A DNA stretch of 64,000 bases from an uncultured Acetatifactor sp. (GTDB lineage: Bacteria > Bacillota > Clostridia > Lachnospirales > Lachnospiraceae): assembly GCA_934436435.1 (NCBI GenBank), contig CAKSAN010000006.1:62001-126000 (forward strand), read 5' to 3'. The notes beneath the pieces are model-generated. The model did no database searches, was not told the DNA's origin, and saw nothing but the letters and a program-made list of their open reading frames with translations. Shown here piece after piece: positions 33,727-42,316 of the stretch; the first letter of the stretch is position 1, and each line of letters begins with the position of its first letter. The translations under genes and the position numbers were made by a program.

Positions 33727-36700
33727 ATGAAGACAAAAGGATGGAAAGTGAAAAAAGGGATAGCGCGTGTGGCAGCAGCGGCTATGCTTCTGGGATTGCT
33801 TCCCATGACACCCGCGAATACGCTTACGGTGCAGGCCAAAGACAACCTGCCCAGTGTGGTGGGGTATGCGACGAAGGACGAACTTATGACGCTGTATACA
33901 CCGAATTCTGATGGTTCGGCATCACAAAGTTATTTCAACACGTTGGTATTTGGTAAGGATGAAGGTGGAAATGCAATGACCTGGTATATCTTAGGCCAGG
34001 ATGCCGGTGTGGAGGAAGATAATATTGTCATTTTTGCCACAGCTCCGATCATGCAGAGTAAGATGTTTTGGAAAAGTAATAATAATGCTAATATAGATAA
34101 ATTGAAGGAGTGTGATTATGGAGGTAAGACTGTAGATTATGTCTATCAAACCCATTATGGAGTATCTGATATACGCGATGAGTTAAAAGAACTGGCAACG
34201 AATGCAAACTATTTTTCAGATACGGAACAGTCCCTGATGAATGCAACGAAGATCAGAACGTGGGATAGAAAATCAGACCTTTATTATACTGTAGCGGATA
34301 AGTTGTACTTGCTGGCGTGCGAACAACATGATTCGTATACCGAGGGTACCGCCCTTTGGGCAGGAAGTGGTGATCAGATAGTGCTTTCTATGAATTCGTA
34401 TTGGAACAGCGGTGAATATTTTTGGCTTCGTACACCGAGAGATAATTATTTTGTGTGGTTTGCTTTACCAGGCAGAGGGTATTATGATCATAGTAGTAAT
34501 ATGATGGGATCTGGTGAGAACCCTGATGGCTTTTCCGTTCGTCCGGCAGCCAACCTGAATCTGTCCTCCGTTCTCTTTGCATCCGCTGTGCCGGTGCTCA
34601 CAAGTGAGGAGGGACCGCAGAATGGCGAGCTGTATTATTATAGTAGTTCTAAGAAATCCCTGACCCTGAGAATGGACGGAACCGGAAAGAACATCGGAAC
34701 GGTTATTTATGATGCGTACGGGAAGATTACAGCCACAAAGGATGAAAACGCAACGGGAGATGTGTGGCTTGTGGTGCAAAATCCTGCATACGGGGATACT
34801 TCGTACTACTACAGTACAAAGGTTGACGGAACCATGACGATAGACACTTCTTCGATTTCGGCGGCGAATCTGAAGAAGGCCGACCTGTCAAAGTGCAAGA
34901 TCTGGCTGGAGACGGTAGAAGACGACGGTATGACTTACGCAGTGAATGCGACATACAGGGAACCGTTCCAGGCTCCGGCGGTATATAATATGAATATCGG
35001 CGCTACCCCTTTGTATACAGTTCCTTACGGATGGAATCAAAGAGACGGCGCAAAGGTATATTTTGGATATGATGACAGTCAGAATTTACCTGTGTTGTCC
35101 CGTGTGCTTGCAACACCGGACACACAGACGGTAACCGGCAGCAGCGTGCTGCTGCATAGTGATGGCGTTACACAGAAAGCGTTTAATGAACAGGGCAGCG
35201 CTGCATGGAAGGACAGCACTTTGGAAACGTTTTTGAATGAGGACTATTATGACAACAGCTTTACCGATGGGGAGAAGAGCGTAATAAAGGAGACAACGCT
35301 CAATGCCAGGACAGGCTATAAGGCAGGAGGGGGAAACTATTCCGACCAGGAGGCAACGGATCATCTCTTTTTGCTCAGTGCGTCGGAGGCTGATACATTG
35401 TATGATGATGCGGCTGCAAGAAAACAGAGGGAAGCCTGGTGGCTGCGTTCTAATGTAACGGGTTCTGCCACGGAGATTGCAACGGTCAATCCGGATGGCA
35501 ATATCGTGAAAAATTCGTATACGGACACCGCTATCACCGTGAGCCCTGCCTTCAATCTGGATCTGTCTGCGGTACTGCTCACAACGGTAAAGGATGTGGA
35601 CAAAACATCTCCCGTGGCGGCAGACAGTTCTGACCTGAGTGCTGTTTATGGAGGAGAGAAAGAATGGAAACTGACTCTGCGGGACCGCAATAAGAGCATT
35701 CAGCTGCAGGATAACCGGATCGTAACAGAGATTGACGGTACGATCAAAGTTCCTTATGTTTATACGGATAGCTCTGAGGTCAAAGAGAGTGTGAACCAGA
35801 TATCCGTAATGGTCACGGACGGGGAATATACGGCTGCAGGAGCAAAGATTCTGTATTACGGAGCATTGCAGGGGGCAGAGACGAATCTGAATCCTACCGT
35901 TACCGGTACCGGTACCTTTGTGCTTCCGAATGCATTGAAGGATAAGACTCTGGGCAGTGATTATCATGTATATCTTCTTGCGGAGCATGTAAGCGGTGCC
36001 TGCAGGACGGATTATTCCAGTGAGCCTTATGAAATCAAGGAAATCAAAAAGCTGGTTGCCGTGGGTTCTGTGACAATCACAGGCATCGACGCTCCGGTAG
36101 CGGGAAAAGCACTGGATACAACGGCTGAATGTGCAACGGAAGGAGTAAGCATTCAGAGCGTTGAGTGGAAGACATCAGATCTTATGACCAGTGTCACAAC
36201 AGCGGAATATGAAACAGGCTATGCCGTACTGGTAAATCTGAAAGCAAATGACGGTTATGTATTCAGCCCGGATGTTACGGGAACCTTGAATGGAACTGTG
36301 GCGGAAGTCGAGACGGATCTGACGAATAAAGACGGCACGATCACAGCAGCCATAGTGTGGATAAAGTTTCCCGAGACGGGAAAGGACAAGCTTGTAAGTA
36401 TTACAGCTCCGTCATCCCGCATCGTGAAGAATGGAACGGCCTATGAGAACATGGGGCTGCCGACAACGGTGGCTATTGTGACCGAAGGTCAGACAGTGAC
36501 GACAGCGGCGGTGGCATGGGATACAACGACCCCGGCAGCGGGAAGCTATGACCCGGCTCTGGAGACAGAACAGACGGTGACATTGAACGGCGCGGTGACA
36601 TGTCCCGATACGATTGACACGAATGGAGTCTCCCTTGCTACGACGATCACCATAACCATAAGGGCAATGGATGCAACATCGCATTTCATCACGGTATCCT

Positions 36701-37707
36701 CGGGAGATGCGGGAAGTGTGTCTCCGGACGGCATCGTGGAGGTACCGGACGGAGGAAGCCAGACATTTACCATCACACCCAATGAAGGCTGCGAGGTCGA
36801 TACTGTGAAGGTCGACGGTAACAGCGTGGGAGCGGTGACGAGTTATACCTTTGAGAATGTGACGACAGATCATATGCTGGAGGCACTCTTTAAGCAGAGC
36901 GGTGCACCGGTAGTTACGCCTGCACCGGTAGAGACTCCGGCACCGGCAGAGACTCCGACTCCGGCACCGGCAGAGACCCCTGCACCGACGGCGACCCCGG
37001 CACCGGCAGAGACGCCTGCACCGACGGCGACCCCGGCACCGACAGAGACTCCCGCACCGACAGCAACCCCGGCATCGTCGGGAGACTCGGACTCTTCGGA
37101 GGAACCGGAAGCAACGGCGACTCCGGCACCGACAGCAACGCCCGCACCGACGGCGACCCCGGCACCGGCGAAGACTCCCGCACCGACGAAGGCACCGGCA
37201 GAGACCCCGGCACCGGAAGCCTACCGGATCTTAGACGGCGCAAACAGCAAATGGGTGCTGAATGAGGACGGCAGCGTCATTATAAGAGGTAACGGAGAAT
37301 TCAGTAAATTCACGGGAGTGAAGGTCGATGGCGAACTGATCGATGAGGAGAATTATACCGCATCGGAAGGTTCAACGATCATTGCGTTGAAGAAGGAATA
37401 CCTTGACACTCTCCCGGAAGGACCCCACAGCTTTGAGATCCTTTGGACCGACGGTTCGGCGAATACGAACTTCCTGGTTGCGAAGAACACGGCTGACGGC
37501 CAGGAGAATTCCGGAAGCACTTCAGGTTCCGGTGACAAGGATTCGGCAGATGTCAGCGTACCGGCGAACGGTGGAGAGGCGGCAGTGACGATACTGCAAA
37601 CGGATGAGAACGGCAGCAGCATACCCTGGGCGATACTTGTGGTTGGACTTGTAGTGCTGGCAGGAGCTGTAGGAGTGTTCATTTTCACACAAAAACGTAA
37701 TTCTTAA
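33727..37707 (+). CDS. Giant cell-surface protein with DUF6273-like modules and Pro-rich stalk
   Basis: 1326 residues from ATG 33727 (an upstream in-frame ATG at 33667 would add 20). A signal peptide (KTKGWKVKKGIARVAAAAML) ends near VQA-KD. Two DUF6273-like modules of C-type-lectin-like look lie at about 40-290 (FWLRTPRDNYFVWFALPGRG; FSVRPAANLNLSSVLFAS) and about 430-620 (WWLRSNVTGSATEIATVNPD; VSPAFNLDLSAVLL). Then come Ig-like repeats, one InlB-like repeat (about 995-1060), a long PAPTATPAPTETP stalk, a last beta domain, and a C-terminal membrane helix (AILVVGLVVLAGAVGVFIF) with KRNS. No LPXTG. Probably a wall-spanning protein held by the membrane. The MerR-type promoter suggests expression in response to a small molecule. 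Confidence 0.78.
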   Translation: MKTKGWKVKKGIARVAAAAMLLGLLPMTPANTLTVQAKDNLPSVVGYATKDELMTLYTPNSDGSASQSYFNTLVFGKDEGGNAMTWYILGQDAGVEEDNIVIFATAPIMQSKMFWKSNNNANIDKLKECDYGGKTVDYVYQTHYGVSDIRDELKELATNANYFSDTEQSLMNATKIRTWDRKSDLYYTVADKLYLLACEQHDSYTEGTALWAGSGDQIVLSMNSYWNSGEYFWLRTPRDNYFVWFALPGRGYYDHSSNMMGSGENPDGFSVRPAANLNLSSVLFASAVPVLTSEEGPQNGELYYYSSSKKSLTLRMDGTGKNIGTVIYDAYGKITATKDENATGDVWLVVQNPAYGDTSYYYSTKVDGTMTIDTSSISAANLKKADLSKCKIWLETVEDDGMTYAVNATYREPFQAPAVYNMNIGATPLYTVPYGWNQRDGAKVYFGYDDSQNLPVLSRVLATPDTQTVTGSSVLLHSDGVTQKAFNEQGSAAWKDSTLETFLNEDYYDNSFTDGEKSVIKETTLNARTGYKAGGGNYSDQEATDHLFLLSASEADTLYDDAAARKQREAWWLRSNVTGSATEIATVNPDGNIVKNSYTDTAITVSPAFNLDLSAVLLTTVKDVDKTSPVAADSSDLSAVYGGEKEWKLTLRDRNKSIQLQDNRIVTEIDGTIKVPYVYTDSSEVKESVNQISVMVTDGEYTAAGAKILYYGALQGAETNLNPTVTGTGTFVLPNALKDKTLGSDYHVYLLAEHVSGACRTDYSSEPYEIKEIKKLVAVGSVTITGIDAPVAGKALDTTAECATEGVSIQSVEWKTSDLMTSVTTAEYETGYAVLVNLKANDGYVFSPDVTGTLNGTVAEVETDLTNKDGTITAAIVWIKFPETGKDKLVSITAPSSRIVKNGTAYENMGLPTTVAIVTEGQTVTTAAVAWDTTTPAAGSYDPALETEQTVTLNGAVTCPDTIDTNGVSLATTITITIRAMDATSHFITVSSGDAGSVSPDGIVEVPDGGSQTFTITPNEGCEVDTVKVDGNSVGAVTSYTFENVTTDHMLEALFKQSGAPVVTPAPVETPAPAETPTPAPAETPAPTATPAPAETPAPTATPAPTETPAPTATPASSGDSDSSEEPEATATPAPTATPAPTATPAPAKTPAPTKAPAETPAPEAYRILDGANSKWVLNEDGSVIIRGNGEFSKFTGVKVDGELIDEENYTASEGSTIIALKKEYLDTLPEGPHSFEILWTDGSANTNFLVAKNTADGQENSGSTSGSGDKDSADVSVPANGGEAAVTILQTDENGSSIPWAILVVGLVVLAGAVGVFIFTQKRNS
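36907..37220 (+). repeat. Low-complexity Pro/Ala/Thr/Glu stalk repeats
   Basis: Tandem in-frame units of about 12-18 bp (variants of CCGGCACCGACAGAGACT) encode PAPTATPAPAETP-type sequence, interrupted once by an acidic SSGDSDSSEEPEA segment. They form an extended spacer within the surface protein. Such repeats change copy number easily, so length variation between strains is expected. Confidence 0.85.
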
Positions 37708-37732
37708 GCGGGGCGGGGCGATCCGCCCCGCT
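37707..37732 (+). terminator. Terminator after the surface protein
   Basis: AGCGGGGCGG (37707-37716) and CCGCCCCGCT (37723-37732) form a perfect 10-bp GC stem with a 6-base loop, immediately after the stop codon. Only a short T-rich tail follows. Confidence 0.75.
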
Positions 37733-37822
37733 GCTTATTACAATCTATTTATTATATTTTTTATTGTAATTTTGTAATGGATTGTTAAAATTGATGGAAT
37801 TGCATCATTTTGGGGAAAACTG

Positions 37823-37851
37823 TTGACGTAGACCGCGGATTATGTTATAGT
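37823..37851 (+). promoter_or_regulatory. Promoter of rpmG-secE-nusG
   Basis: TTGACG (37823-37828), 17 bp, TATAGT (37846-37851), 75 bp before rpmG. The upstream 70 bp are very AT-rich (UP-element-like), as fits a strong ribosomal promoter. Confidence 0.75.
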
Positions 37852-37926
37852 GTTCAAGCGAGATGAGATTTAGGTCTTTTTTTTATGCTTAAATTTAGAG
37901 ATCAGAAAACACGTGGAGGTAGAAAA

Positions 37927-38076
37927 ATGCGTACAAAAATTACTTTAGCATGTACCGAGTGCAAGCAGCGTAACTACAATACTACCAAGGATAAGAAGAC
38001 TCATCCTGATAGAATGGAAACCAAGAAGTATTGTAGATTCTGCAAGACACATACATTGCACAAAGAAACCAAATAA
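37927..38076 (+). CDS. rpmG: Ribosomal protein L33 (zinc-binding form)
   Basis: 49 residues from ATG 37927, behind GTGGAGG. Two CxxC pairs ([10 protein letters not shown] and [11 protein letters not shown]) show the zinc-dependent C+ form. Start chosen because [12 protein letters not shown] is the conserved L33 N-terminus; an in-frame ATG at 37885 would add 14 unrelated residues. A large-subunit protein. First gene of the secE-nusG transcript, as usual in Firmicutes. Confidence 0.95.
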   Translation: MRTKITLACTECKQRNYNTTKDKKTHPDRMETKKYCRFCKTHTLHKETK

Positions 38077-38103
38077 TCAGCCGTTCTAGCATGGGAGGTC
38101 GAA

Positions 38104-38307
38104 ATGGGAGATTCCGCAGAAAAACAGAAGCGCCCCAGTTTCTTGAAAGGCGCAAAAGCTGAATTTAAGAAAATTTCATGGCCGGACAGACAATCAACAT
38201 TGAAGCAATCCGTAGCGGTTGTTGCAATATCTGTTGTAGTGGGTGTGATTATTGCGGTTCTGGATTATTTTATCCAGTTCGGCGTAAACTTCTTAACATC
38301 ATTATAG
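38104..38307 (+). CDS. secE: Preprotein translocase subunit SecE
   Basis: 67 residues, the short Gram-positive form with one membrane segment (about 40-58). The conserved amphipathic region reads KAEFKKISWPDRQSTLKQSV. SecE clamps SecY in the translocon. ATG 38104 follows GGGAGG. It lies 27 bp after rpmG and 15 bp before nusG. Confidence 0.95.
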   Translation: MGDSAEKQKRPSFLKGAKAEFKKISWPDRQSTLKQSVAVVAISVVVGVIIAVLDYFIQFGVNFLTSL

Positions 38308-38322
38308 AGCGAGGGTGATTGT

Positions 38323-38841
38323 ATGGCAGAGGCAAAATGGTATGTAGTCCATACCTATTCAGGATATGAGAACAAGGTCAAAGCCAATATTGAGAAGACC
38401 ATAGAGAACAATAAGGGTCTGGCAGAACAGATCCTTGAAGTAAGAGTTCCTATGCAGGATGTCGTAGAACTGAAAGACGGCGCCCGTAAGACGGTCTCCA
38501 AGAAAATGTTCCCCGGTTATGTGCTTCTCAACATGGAGATGAATGATGATACCTGGTATGTCGTTCGCAATACCCGTGGTGTGACCGGTTTCGTAGGTCC
38601 CGGAAGTAAACCTGTACCTCTTACAGAAGCTGAGATGAAGCCTTTGGGCATTAAGACCGAGAATGTATCCATTGACTTTGGCGAGGGCGACAGCATCGCT
38701 GTTGTGACCGGAGTATGGAAGGATACCGTCGGCGTGGTGCAGAAACTGGACTATGGCAAACAGACAGCTACGATCAATGTAGAAATGTTTGGAAGAGAGA
38801 CCCCTGTGGAAATCAGCTTTGCAGAGGTCAGAAAGCTTTAA
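38323..38841 (+). CDS. nusG: Transcription elongation/termination factor NusG
   Basis: 172 residues: NGN domain (KWYVVHTYSGYENKVKANIE at the start, MFPGYVLLNMEM near 65) and a C-terminal KOW domain (GDSIAVVTGVWKDTVGVVQK). It binds RNA polymerase and couples it to ribosomes or Rho. Intact and in its normal position before rplK. Confidence 0.96.
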   Translation: MAEAKWYVVHTYSGYENKVKANIEKTIENNKGLAEQILEVRVPMQDVVELKDGARKTVSKKMFPGYVLLNMEMNDDTWYVVRNTRGVTGFVGPGSKPVPLTEAEMKPLGIKTENVSIDFGEGDSIAVVTGVWKDTVGVVQKLDYGKQTATINVEMFGRETPVEISFAEVRKL

Positions 38842-38935
38842 TAAGCTTACAAGGATATTTTTTCTCACGGATTCGTCCGGAGATAAAATATAAAGCTCTC
38901 GGATACCGCAAGGAGAAGAGAGTGGCAGCATGAAA

Positions 38936-38953
38936 GGAACGAGGAGTCGTTCC
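38936..38953 (+). promoter_or_regulatory. Perfect hairpin in the nusG-rplK leader
   Basis: GGAACGA, loop GGAG, TCGTTCC: a 7-bp perfect stem in the 178-bp gap between nusG and rplK, which holds no other gene. It is followed by a GC-rich stretch that can fold further before the rplK ribosome binding site AGGAGG. It may be an autoregulatory leader for L11/L1 or an RNA processing site; no T-tract follows. Confidence 0.45.
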
Positions 38954-39019
38954 AGTGGGAGCAGGAGGCGAGCACTAGGGCAGCCTGCGCCGAATTACCA
39001 CATTATAGGAGGTGCCACA

Positions 39020-39445
39020 ATGGCAAAGAAAGTAGAAGGATATATCAAGTTACAGATCCCTGCCGGCAAAGCAACACCGGCTCCCCCTGTTGGTCCTGCA
39101 CTTGGACAGCACGGGGTTAACATCGTTGAATTTACCAAGCAGTTCAACGCAAGAACAGCAGACAAGGGAGATCTTATTATTCCCGTAGTTATTACTGTAT
39201 ATGCAGACAGAAGCTTTAGTTTCGTTACAAAGACTCCCCCTGCAGCAGTACTGTTAAAGAAAGCCTGCAACATCAAGTCCGGTTCCGGCGTTCCCAACAA
39301 GACCAAGGTAGCTACCATTTCCAAGGCTAAGGTTCAGGAGATCGCTGAAATGAAGATGCCGGATCTGAATGCAGCAAGCCTGGAAGCAGCTATGAGCATG
39401 ATCGCTGGTACTGCACGCAGCATGGGTATTGTTGTTGAGGAGTAA
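39020..39445 (+). CDS. rplK: Ribosomal protein L11
   Basis: 141 residues from ATG 39020, behind TAGGAGGTG. Opening [20 protein letters not shown] and [20 protein letters not shown] are the canonical L11 sequences. It binds the GTPase centre of 23S rRNA. The upstream frame from 38930 is leader, not protein. Followed 56 bp later by rplA. Confidence 0.97.
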   Translation: MAKKVEGYIKLQIPAGKATPAPPVGPALGQHGVNIVEFTKQFNARTADKGDLIIPVVITVYADRSFSFVTKTPPAAVLLKKACNIKSGSGVPNKTKVATISKAKVQEIAEMKMPDLNAASLEAAMSMIAGTARSMGIVVEE

Positions 39446-39501
39446 CTTATAAATATTTGGGAGGCAATTAATATTGCCGCTGGAACCTAGGAGGTAAAAT
39501 A

Positions 39502-40191
39502 ATGAAACATGGTAAGAAATATACCGAAGCTGCCAAGCTGGTAGATCGCGCTACATTCTATGAGCCCAACGATGCTATCGCTCTGGTTAAGAAAACTGCA
39601 ACTGCTAAATTCGATGAGACCATCGAGGTTCACATCAGAACCGGTTGTGACGGACGTCACGCTGAGCAGCAGATCCGTGGCGCAGTTGTACTGCCCAACG
39701 GAACCGGTAAGACTGTAAAAGTTCTGGTATTCGCAAAGGGCGATAAGATCAACGAGGCTGAGGCTGCTGGCGCTGATTATGTTGGCGGCGAGGAGCTGAT
39801 CCCGAAGATCCAGAACGAAGGATGGCTGGACTTCGACGTTGTAGTAGCAACCCCTGATATGATGGGTGTTGTAGGTCGTCTGGGTAAGGTTCTCGGACCT
39901 AAGGGCTTAATGCCTAACCCTAAGGCCGGTACCGTAACCATGGATGTAACCAAGGCAGTTAACGATATCAAAGCCGGTAAGATCGAGTACAGACTTGACA
40001 AGACCAACATCGTGCATGTTCCCGTTGGTAAGGCTTCTTTCACTGAGGAAGCTCTGCAGGAGAACTTCAACGCACTTATGGACGCTATCGTAAAGGCTAA
40101 GCCCAGCGCATTAAAGGGTCAGTATTTAAGAAGCATCACCCTGACCAGCACCATGGGCCCCGGCGTTAAGGTAAGCGTAGCAAAGTTCTAA
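39502..40191 (+). CDS. rplA: Ribosomal protein L1
   Basis: 229 residues, complete. Conserved segments: [20 protein letters not shown] at the start, [19 protein letters not shown] in the middle. L1 forms the mobile L1 stalk at the E site and in many bacteria represses its own operon. Ribosome binding site is CTAGGAGG. A strong terminator follows. Confidence 0.97.
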   Translation: MKHGKKYTEAAKLVDRATFYEPNDAIALVKKTATAKFDETIEVHIRTGCDGRHAEQQIRGAVVLPNGTGKTVKVLVFAKGDKINEAEAAGADYVGGEELIPKIQNEGWLDFDVVVATPDMMGVVGRLGKVLGPKGLMPNPKAGTVTMDVTKAVNDIKAGKIEYRLDKTNIVHVPVGKASFTEEALQENFNALMDAIVKAKPSALKGQYLRSITLTSTMGPGVKVSVAKF

Positions 40192-40230
40192 TCTGATCTC
40201 TAATCTAATTAGATAACAAATGCCTAAGAG

Positions 40231-40262
40231 CCGCTCCACTGTTTACAGTGGGGCGGTTTTTT
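40231..40262 (+). terminator. Intrinsic terminator after rplA
   Basis: CCGCTCCACTG (40231-40241) with CAGTGGGGCGG (40246-40256), one G-T pair, 4-base loop, then TTTTTT. Confidence 0.88.
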
Positions 40263-40276
40263 GTCGGCACGAGCTG

Positions 40277-40305
40277 TTGAAAATGAAATGGCGTCGTGAT
40301 AGAAT
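40277..40305 (+). promoter_or_regulatory. Promoter of the rubrerythrin gene
   Basis: TTGAAA (40277-40282), 17 bp, TAGAAT (40300-40305), 51 bp before the start codon. Confidence 0.7.
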
Positions 40306-40356
40306 GAAGTTCACCCCATGAGGGTATAGTAAGCAAAAAGAGAAGGAGAAACCACT

Positions 40357-40893
40357 ATGAACAAATATCAGGGAACCCAGACAGAGAAGAATCTCCAGGC
40401 GGCATTTGCCGGAGAATCCCAGGCGCGCAACAAATACACTTATTTTTCTTCCGTAGCGAAGAAGGAAGGCTATGAGCAGATCGCAGCCATTTTCTTAAAG
40501 ACTGCGGACAATGAGAAAGAGCATGCAAAAATGTGGTTCAAGGAGCTGGGCAGCATCGGTGACACCAAAGCAAATCTTGCGGCTGCAGCAGAAGGCGAGA
40601 ACTTCGAGTGGACCGATATGTATGAGGACTTTGCGGTGACCGCGGAGAACGAAGGCTTCCCCGAGCTGGCACAGAAATTCCGCATGGTCGGTGAGATCGA
40701 GAAGCGCCATGAGGACAGATACCGCGAGCTTTTGAGCAATGTGGAGACCGCAAAGGTATTCGAGAAGAGTGAAGTAAAGGTATGGGAGTGCCGCAACTGT
40801 GGACACATCGTGGTAGGCACCAAAGCACCGCAAGTTTGCCCCGTATGTAACCATCCCCAGAGCTACTTTGAAATTGAGGCACAAAATTATTAA
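40357..40893 (+). CDS. rbr: Rubrerythrin
   Basis: 178 residues. The N-terminal ferritin-like diiron domain has the helices [16 protein letters not shown], then [14 protein letters not shown], and [27 protein letters not shown], carrying the Glu/His iron ligands. The C-terminal rubredoxin-like domain has CRNC and CPVC pairs (about 147-168). It reduces hydrogen peroxide with electrons from NADH via rubredoxin-type carriers in anaerobes. It has its own promoter, and lies oddly between rplA and rplJ, so it interrupts the usual ribosomal gene order. Confidence 0.95.
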   Translation: MNKYQGTQTEKNLQAAFAGESQARNKYTYFSSVAKKEGYEQIAAIFLKTADNEKEHAKMWFKELGSIGDTKANLAAAAEGENFEWTDMYEDFAVTAENEGFPELAQKFRMVGEIEKRHEDRYRELLSNVETAKVFEKSEVKVWECRNCGHIVVGTKAPQVCPVCNHPQSYFEIEAQNY

Positions 40894-40900
40894 ATAATCC

Positions 40901-40929
40901 TTGACAAGCGAGGTCTCCTATGCTATTCT
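40901..40929 (+). promoter_or_regulatory. Promoter of rplJ-rplL
   Basis: TTGACA (40901-40906), 17 bp, TATTCT (40924-40929), starting only 7 bp after the rubrerythrin stop. Transcription would begin just before the L10 leader. Confidence 0.75.
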
Positions 40930-40934
40930 GTCTA

Positions 40935-41050
40935 AGGTTGTAAAACCATGCCGAAGACAGCAGGTGCAAGGGAGACCGAGCGTAAGTCCTGCCGAGGAGA
41001 TAAGTATGATTATGTCATCTCTCTGTGTCTTCACGGAGGGATTTTTTATT
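40935..41050 (+). ncRNA. Ribosomal protein L10 leader with attenuator
   Basis: The 5' leader of rplJ contains the conserved L10-leader core: CCGAAGACAGCAGG (about 40951-40964) and, after a hairpin, TCCTGCCGAGGA (40987-40998), whose GCAGG and CCTGC pair. In Firmicutes L10 (with L12) binds this RNA and lowers expression of its own genes. At the end CTCTGTG (41021-41027) and CACGGAG (41032-41038) form a stem before TTTTTT, a ready terminator; GAGAT/ATCTC near 40997-41022 offers a competing stem. So control is probably by transcription attenuation. Confidence 0.85.
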
Positions 41051-41092
41051 TTATTCTTCTTATCGGCACAAAATCTATAAGGAGGTAAAGAA

Positions 41093-41614
41093 ATGGCAAA
41101 AGTTGAATTAAAACAGCCTGTAGTAGAAGAGATTTCTGCTGGTATCAAGAATGCCCAGTCTGTAGTTCTGGTAGATTACCGTGGACTTACTGTTGAGCAG
41201 GATACCCAGTTACGTAAGAGCTTGCGTGAGGCAGGAGTCAGCTACAAGGTTTACAAGAACACCATGATGAACTTCGCGTTCAAGGGTACACAGTTCGAAG
41301 GTTTGTCCGAGTATCTGGAAGGACCCAGCGCAATGGCTTACTCTACCGAGGATGCAACCGCTCCTGCAAGAGTACTGGCTCAGTTCGCTAAGACTGCTGA
41401 TAAGCTTGAGATCAAGGCCGGTGTGGTAGAAGGTACCGTTTACGATGCCAAGGGTATGGCTGCAATCGCTAACATCCCTTCCAGAGACGTACTCATCTCC
41501 AAACTGCTTGGCAGCTTACAGAGTCCTATCACCAATTTTGCACGTGTTATGAATCAGCTGGCTGAAAAAGGCGGCGCAGCAGCTCCCGCTGAAGAGGCAC
41601 CCGCAGCTGAATAA
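41093..41614 (+). CDS. rplJ: Ribosomal protein L10
   Basis: 173 residues from ATG 41093, behind AAGGAGG. Typical L10 segments: QSVVLVDYRGLTVEQDTQLR, YKVYKNTMMNFA, and a C-terminal Ala/Glu-rich tail that binds L7/L12 dimers. It forms the stalk base and is the likely ligand of the leader RNA upstream. Confidence 0.96.
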   Translation: MAKVELKQPVVEEISAGIKNAQSVVLVDYRGLTVEQDTQLRKSLREAGVSYKVYKNTMMNFAFKGTQFEGLSEYLEGPSAMAYSTEDATAPARVLAQFAKTADKLEIKAGVVEGTVYDAKGMAAIANIPSRDVLISKLLGSLQSPITNFARVMNQLAEKGGAAAPAEEAPAAE

Positions 41615-41668
41615 TAGTTGCAGCTAATGTGACAATCAATCAAAATATTTCAAATGGAGGAAATGAAA

Positions 41669-42040
41669 ATGGCTAAATTAACAGCACAGGAATTAATCGA
41701 TGCTATCAAAGAGTTATCTGTATTAGAGTTAAATGATCTTGTAAAGGCTTGCGAGGAGGAGTTCGGTGTATCCGCAGCAGCTGGCGTTGTTGTAGCAGCA
41801 GCTGGCCCTGCTGAAGCAGCAGAAGAGAAGACCGAGTTCGACGTAGAGCTGACCGAGGTTGGCGCTGAGAAGGTTAAGGTTATCAAGGTTGTTCGTGAAG
41901 TAACCGGTCTGGGCCTGAAGGAAGCTAAGGACGTAGTTGACGGAGCTCCTAAGGTTGTTAAGGAAGGCGCTTCTAAGGAAGAGGCTGAGGACATCAAGAA
42001 GAAGCTTGAGGAAGTTGGCGCAAAGGTTACTCTGAAGTAA
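41669..42040 (+). CDS. rplL: Ribosomal protein L7/L12
   Basis: 123 residues from ATG 41669, eight bases after GGAGG; nearby in-frame starts at 41654 and 41663 are less well placed. N-terminal dimer domain ([20 protein letters not shown]), Ala-rich hinge, C-terminal factor-binding domain ([20 protein letters not shown]). Multiple copies bind L10 and recruit translational GTPases. Followed by a strong terminator. Confidence 0.97.
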   Translation: MAKLTAQELIDAIKELSVLELNDLVKACEEEFGVSAAAGVVVAAAGPAEAAEEKTEFDVELTEVGAEKVKVIKVVREVTGLGLKEAKDVVDGAPKVVKEGASKEEAEDIKKKLEEVGAKVTLK

Positions 42041-42062
42041 TTTTTAACCAGCATATGGCGGA

Positions 42063-42095
42063 CCATGTGCCGGCACCTGCCGGTACATGGTTTTT
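42063..42095 (+). terminator. Intrinsic terminator after rplL
   Basis: CCATGTGCCGGC (42063-42074) with GCCGGTACATGG (42079-42090), one G-T pair, 4-base loop, then TTTTT. It separates rplJL from rpoBC, which has its own promoter. Confidence 0.9.
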
Positions 42096-42164
42096 CTTAT
42101 TCGCATCTGTCTGTGATTAATTTTTAGAAATATCTATTCTTTTTAAATAATTCAAAATATTTCC

Positions 42165-42193
42165 TTGACGTATTTTCAACATTGTGATATTAT
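42165..42193 (+). promoter_or_regulatory. Promoter of rpoB-rpoC
   Basis: TTGACG (42165-42170), 17 bp, TATTAT (42188-42193). The start codon is about 120 bp downstream; the leader in between is AT-rich and shows no strong hairpin. Confidence 0.75.
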
Positions 42194-42316
42194 GGATAGT
42201 GCACTATTGTGCGGTGCTATGCTTATTTGTCATGCATAAAATTTGACGTTTATATATACTGCATTGTTGCCGACGCAAAATAGGCTTTAAATCTGAAAGA
42301 ACGGGGTGAAATGTCA

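Noticed and set aside
36907..37220. CRISPR-like tandem repeats
   Set aside because: Units are adjacent without unique spacers, in frame, and encode a Pro-Ala-Thr stalk.
33727..37707. Sortase-anchored protein
   Set aside because: The C-terminus has a membrane helix and basic tail, but no LPXTG-type motif before it.
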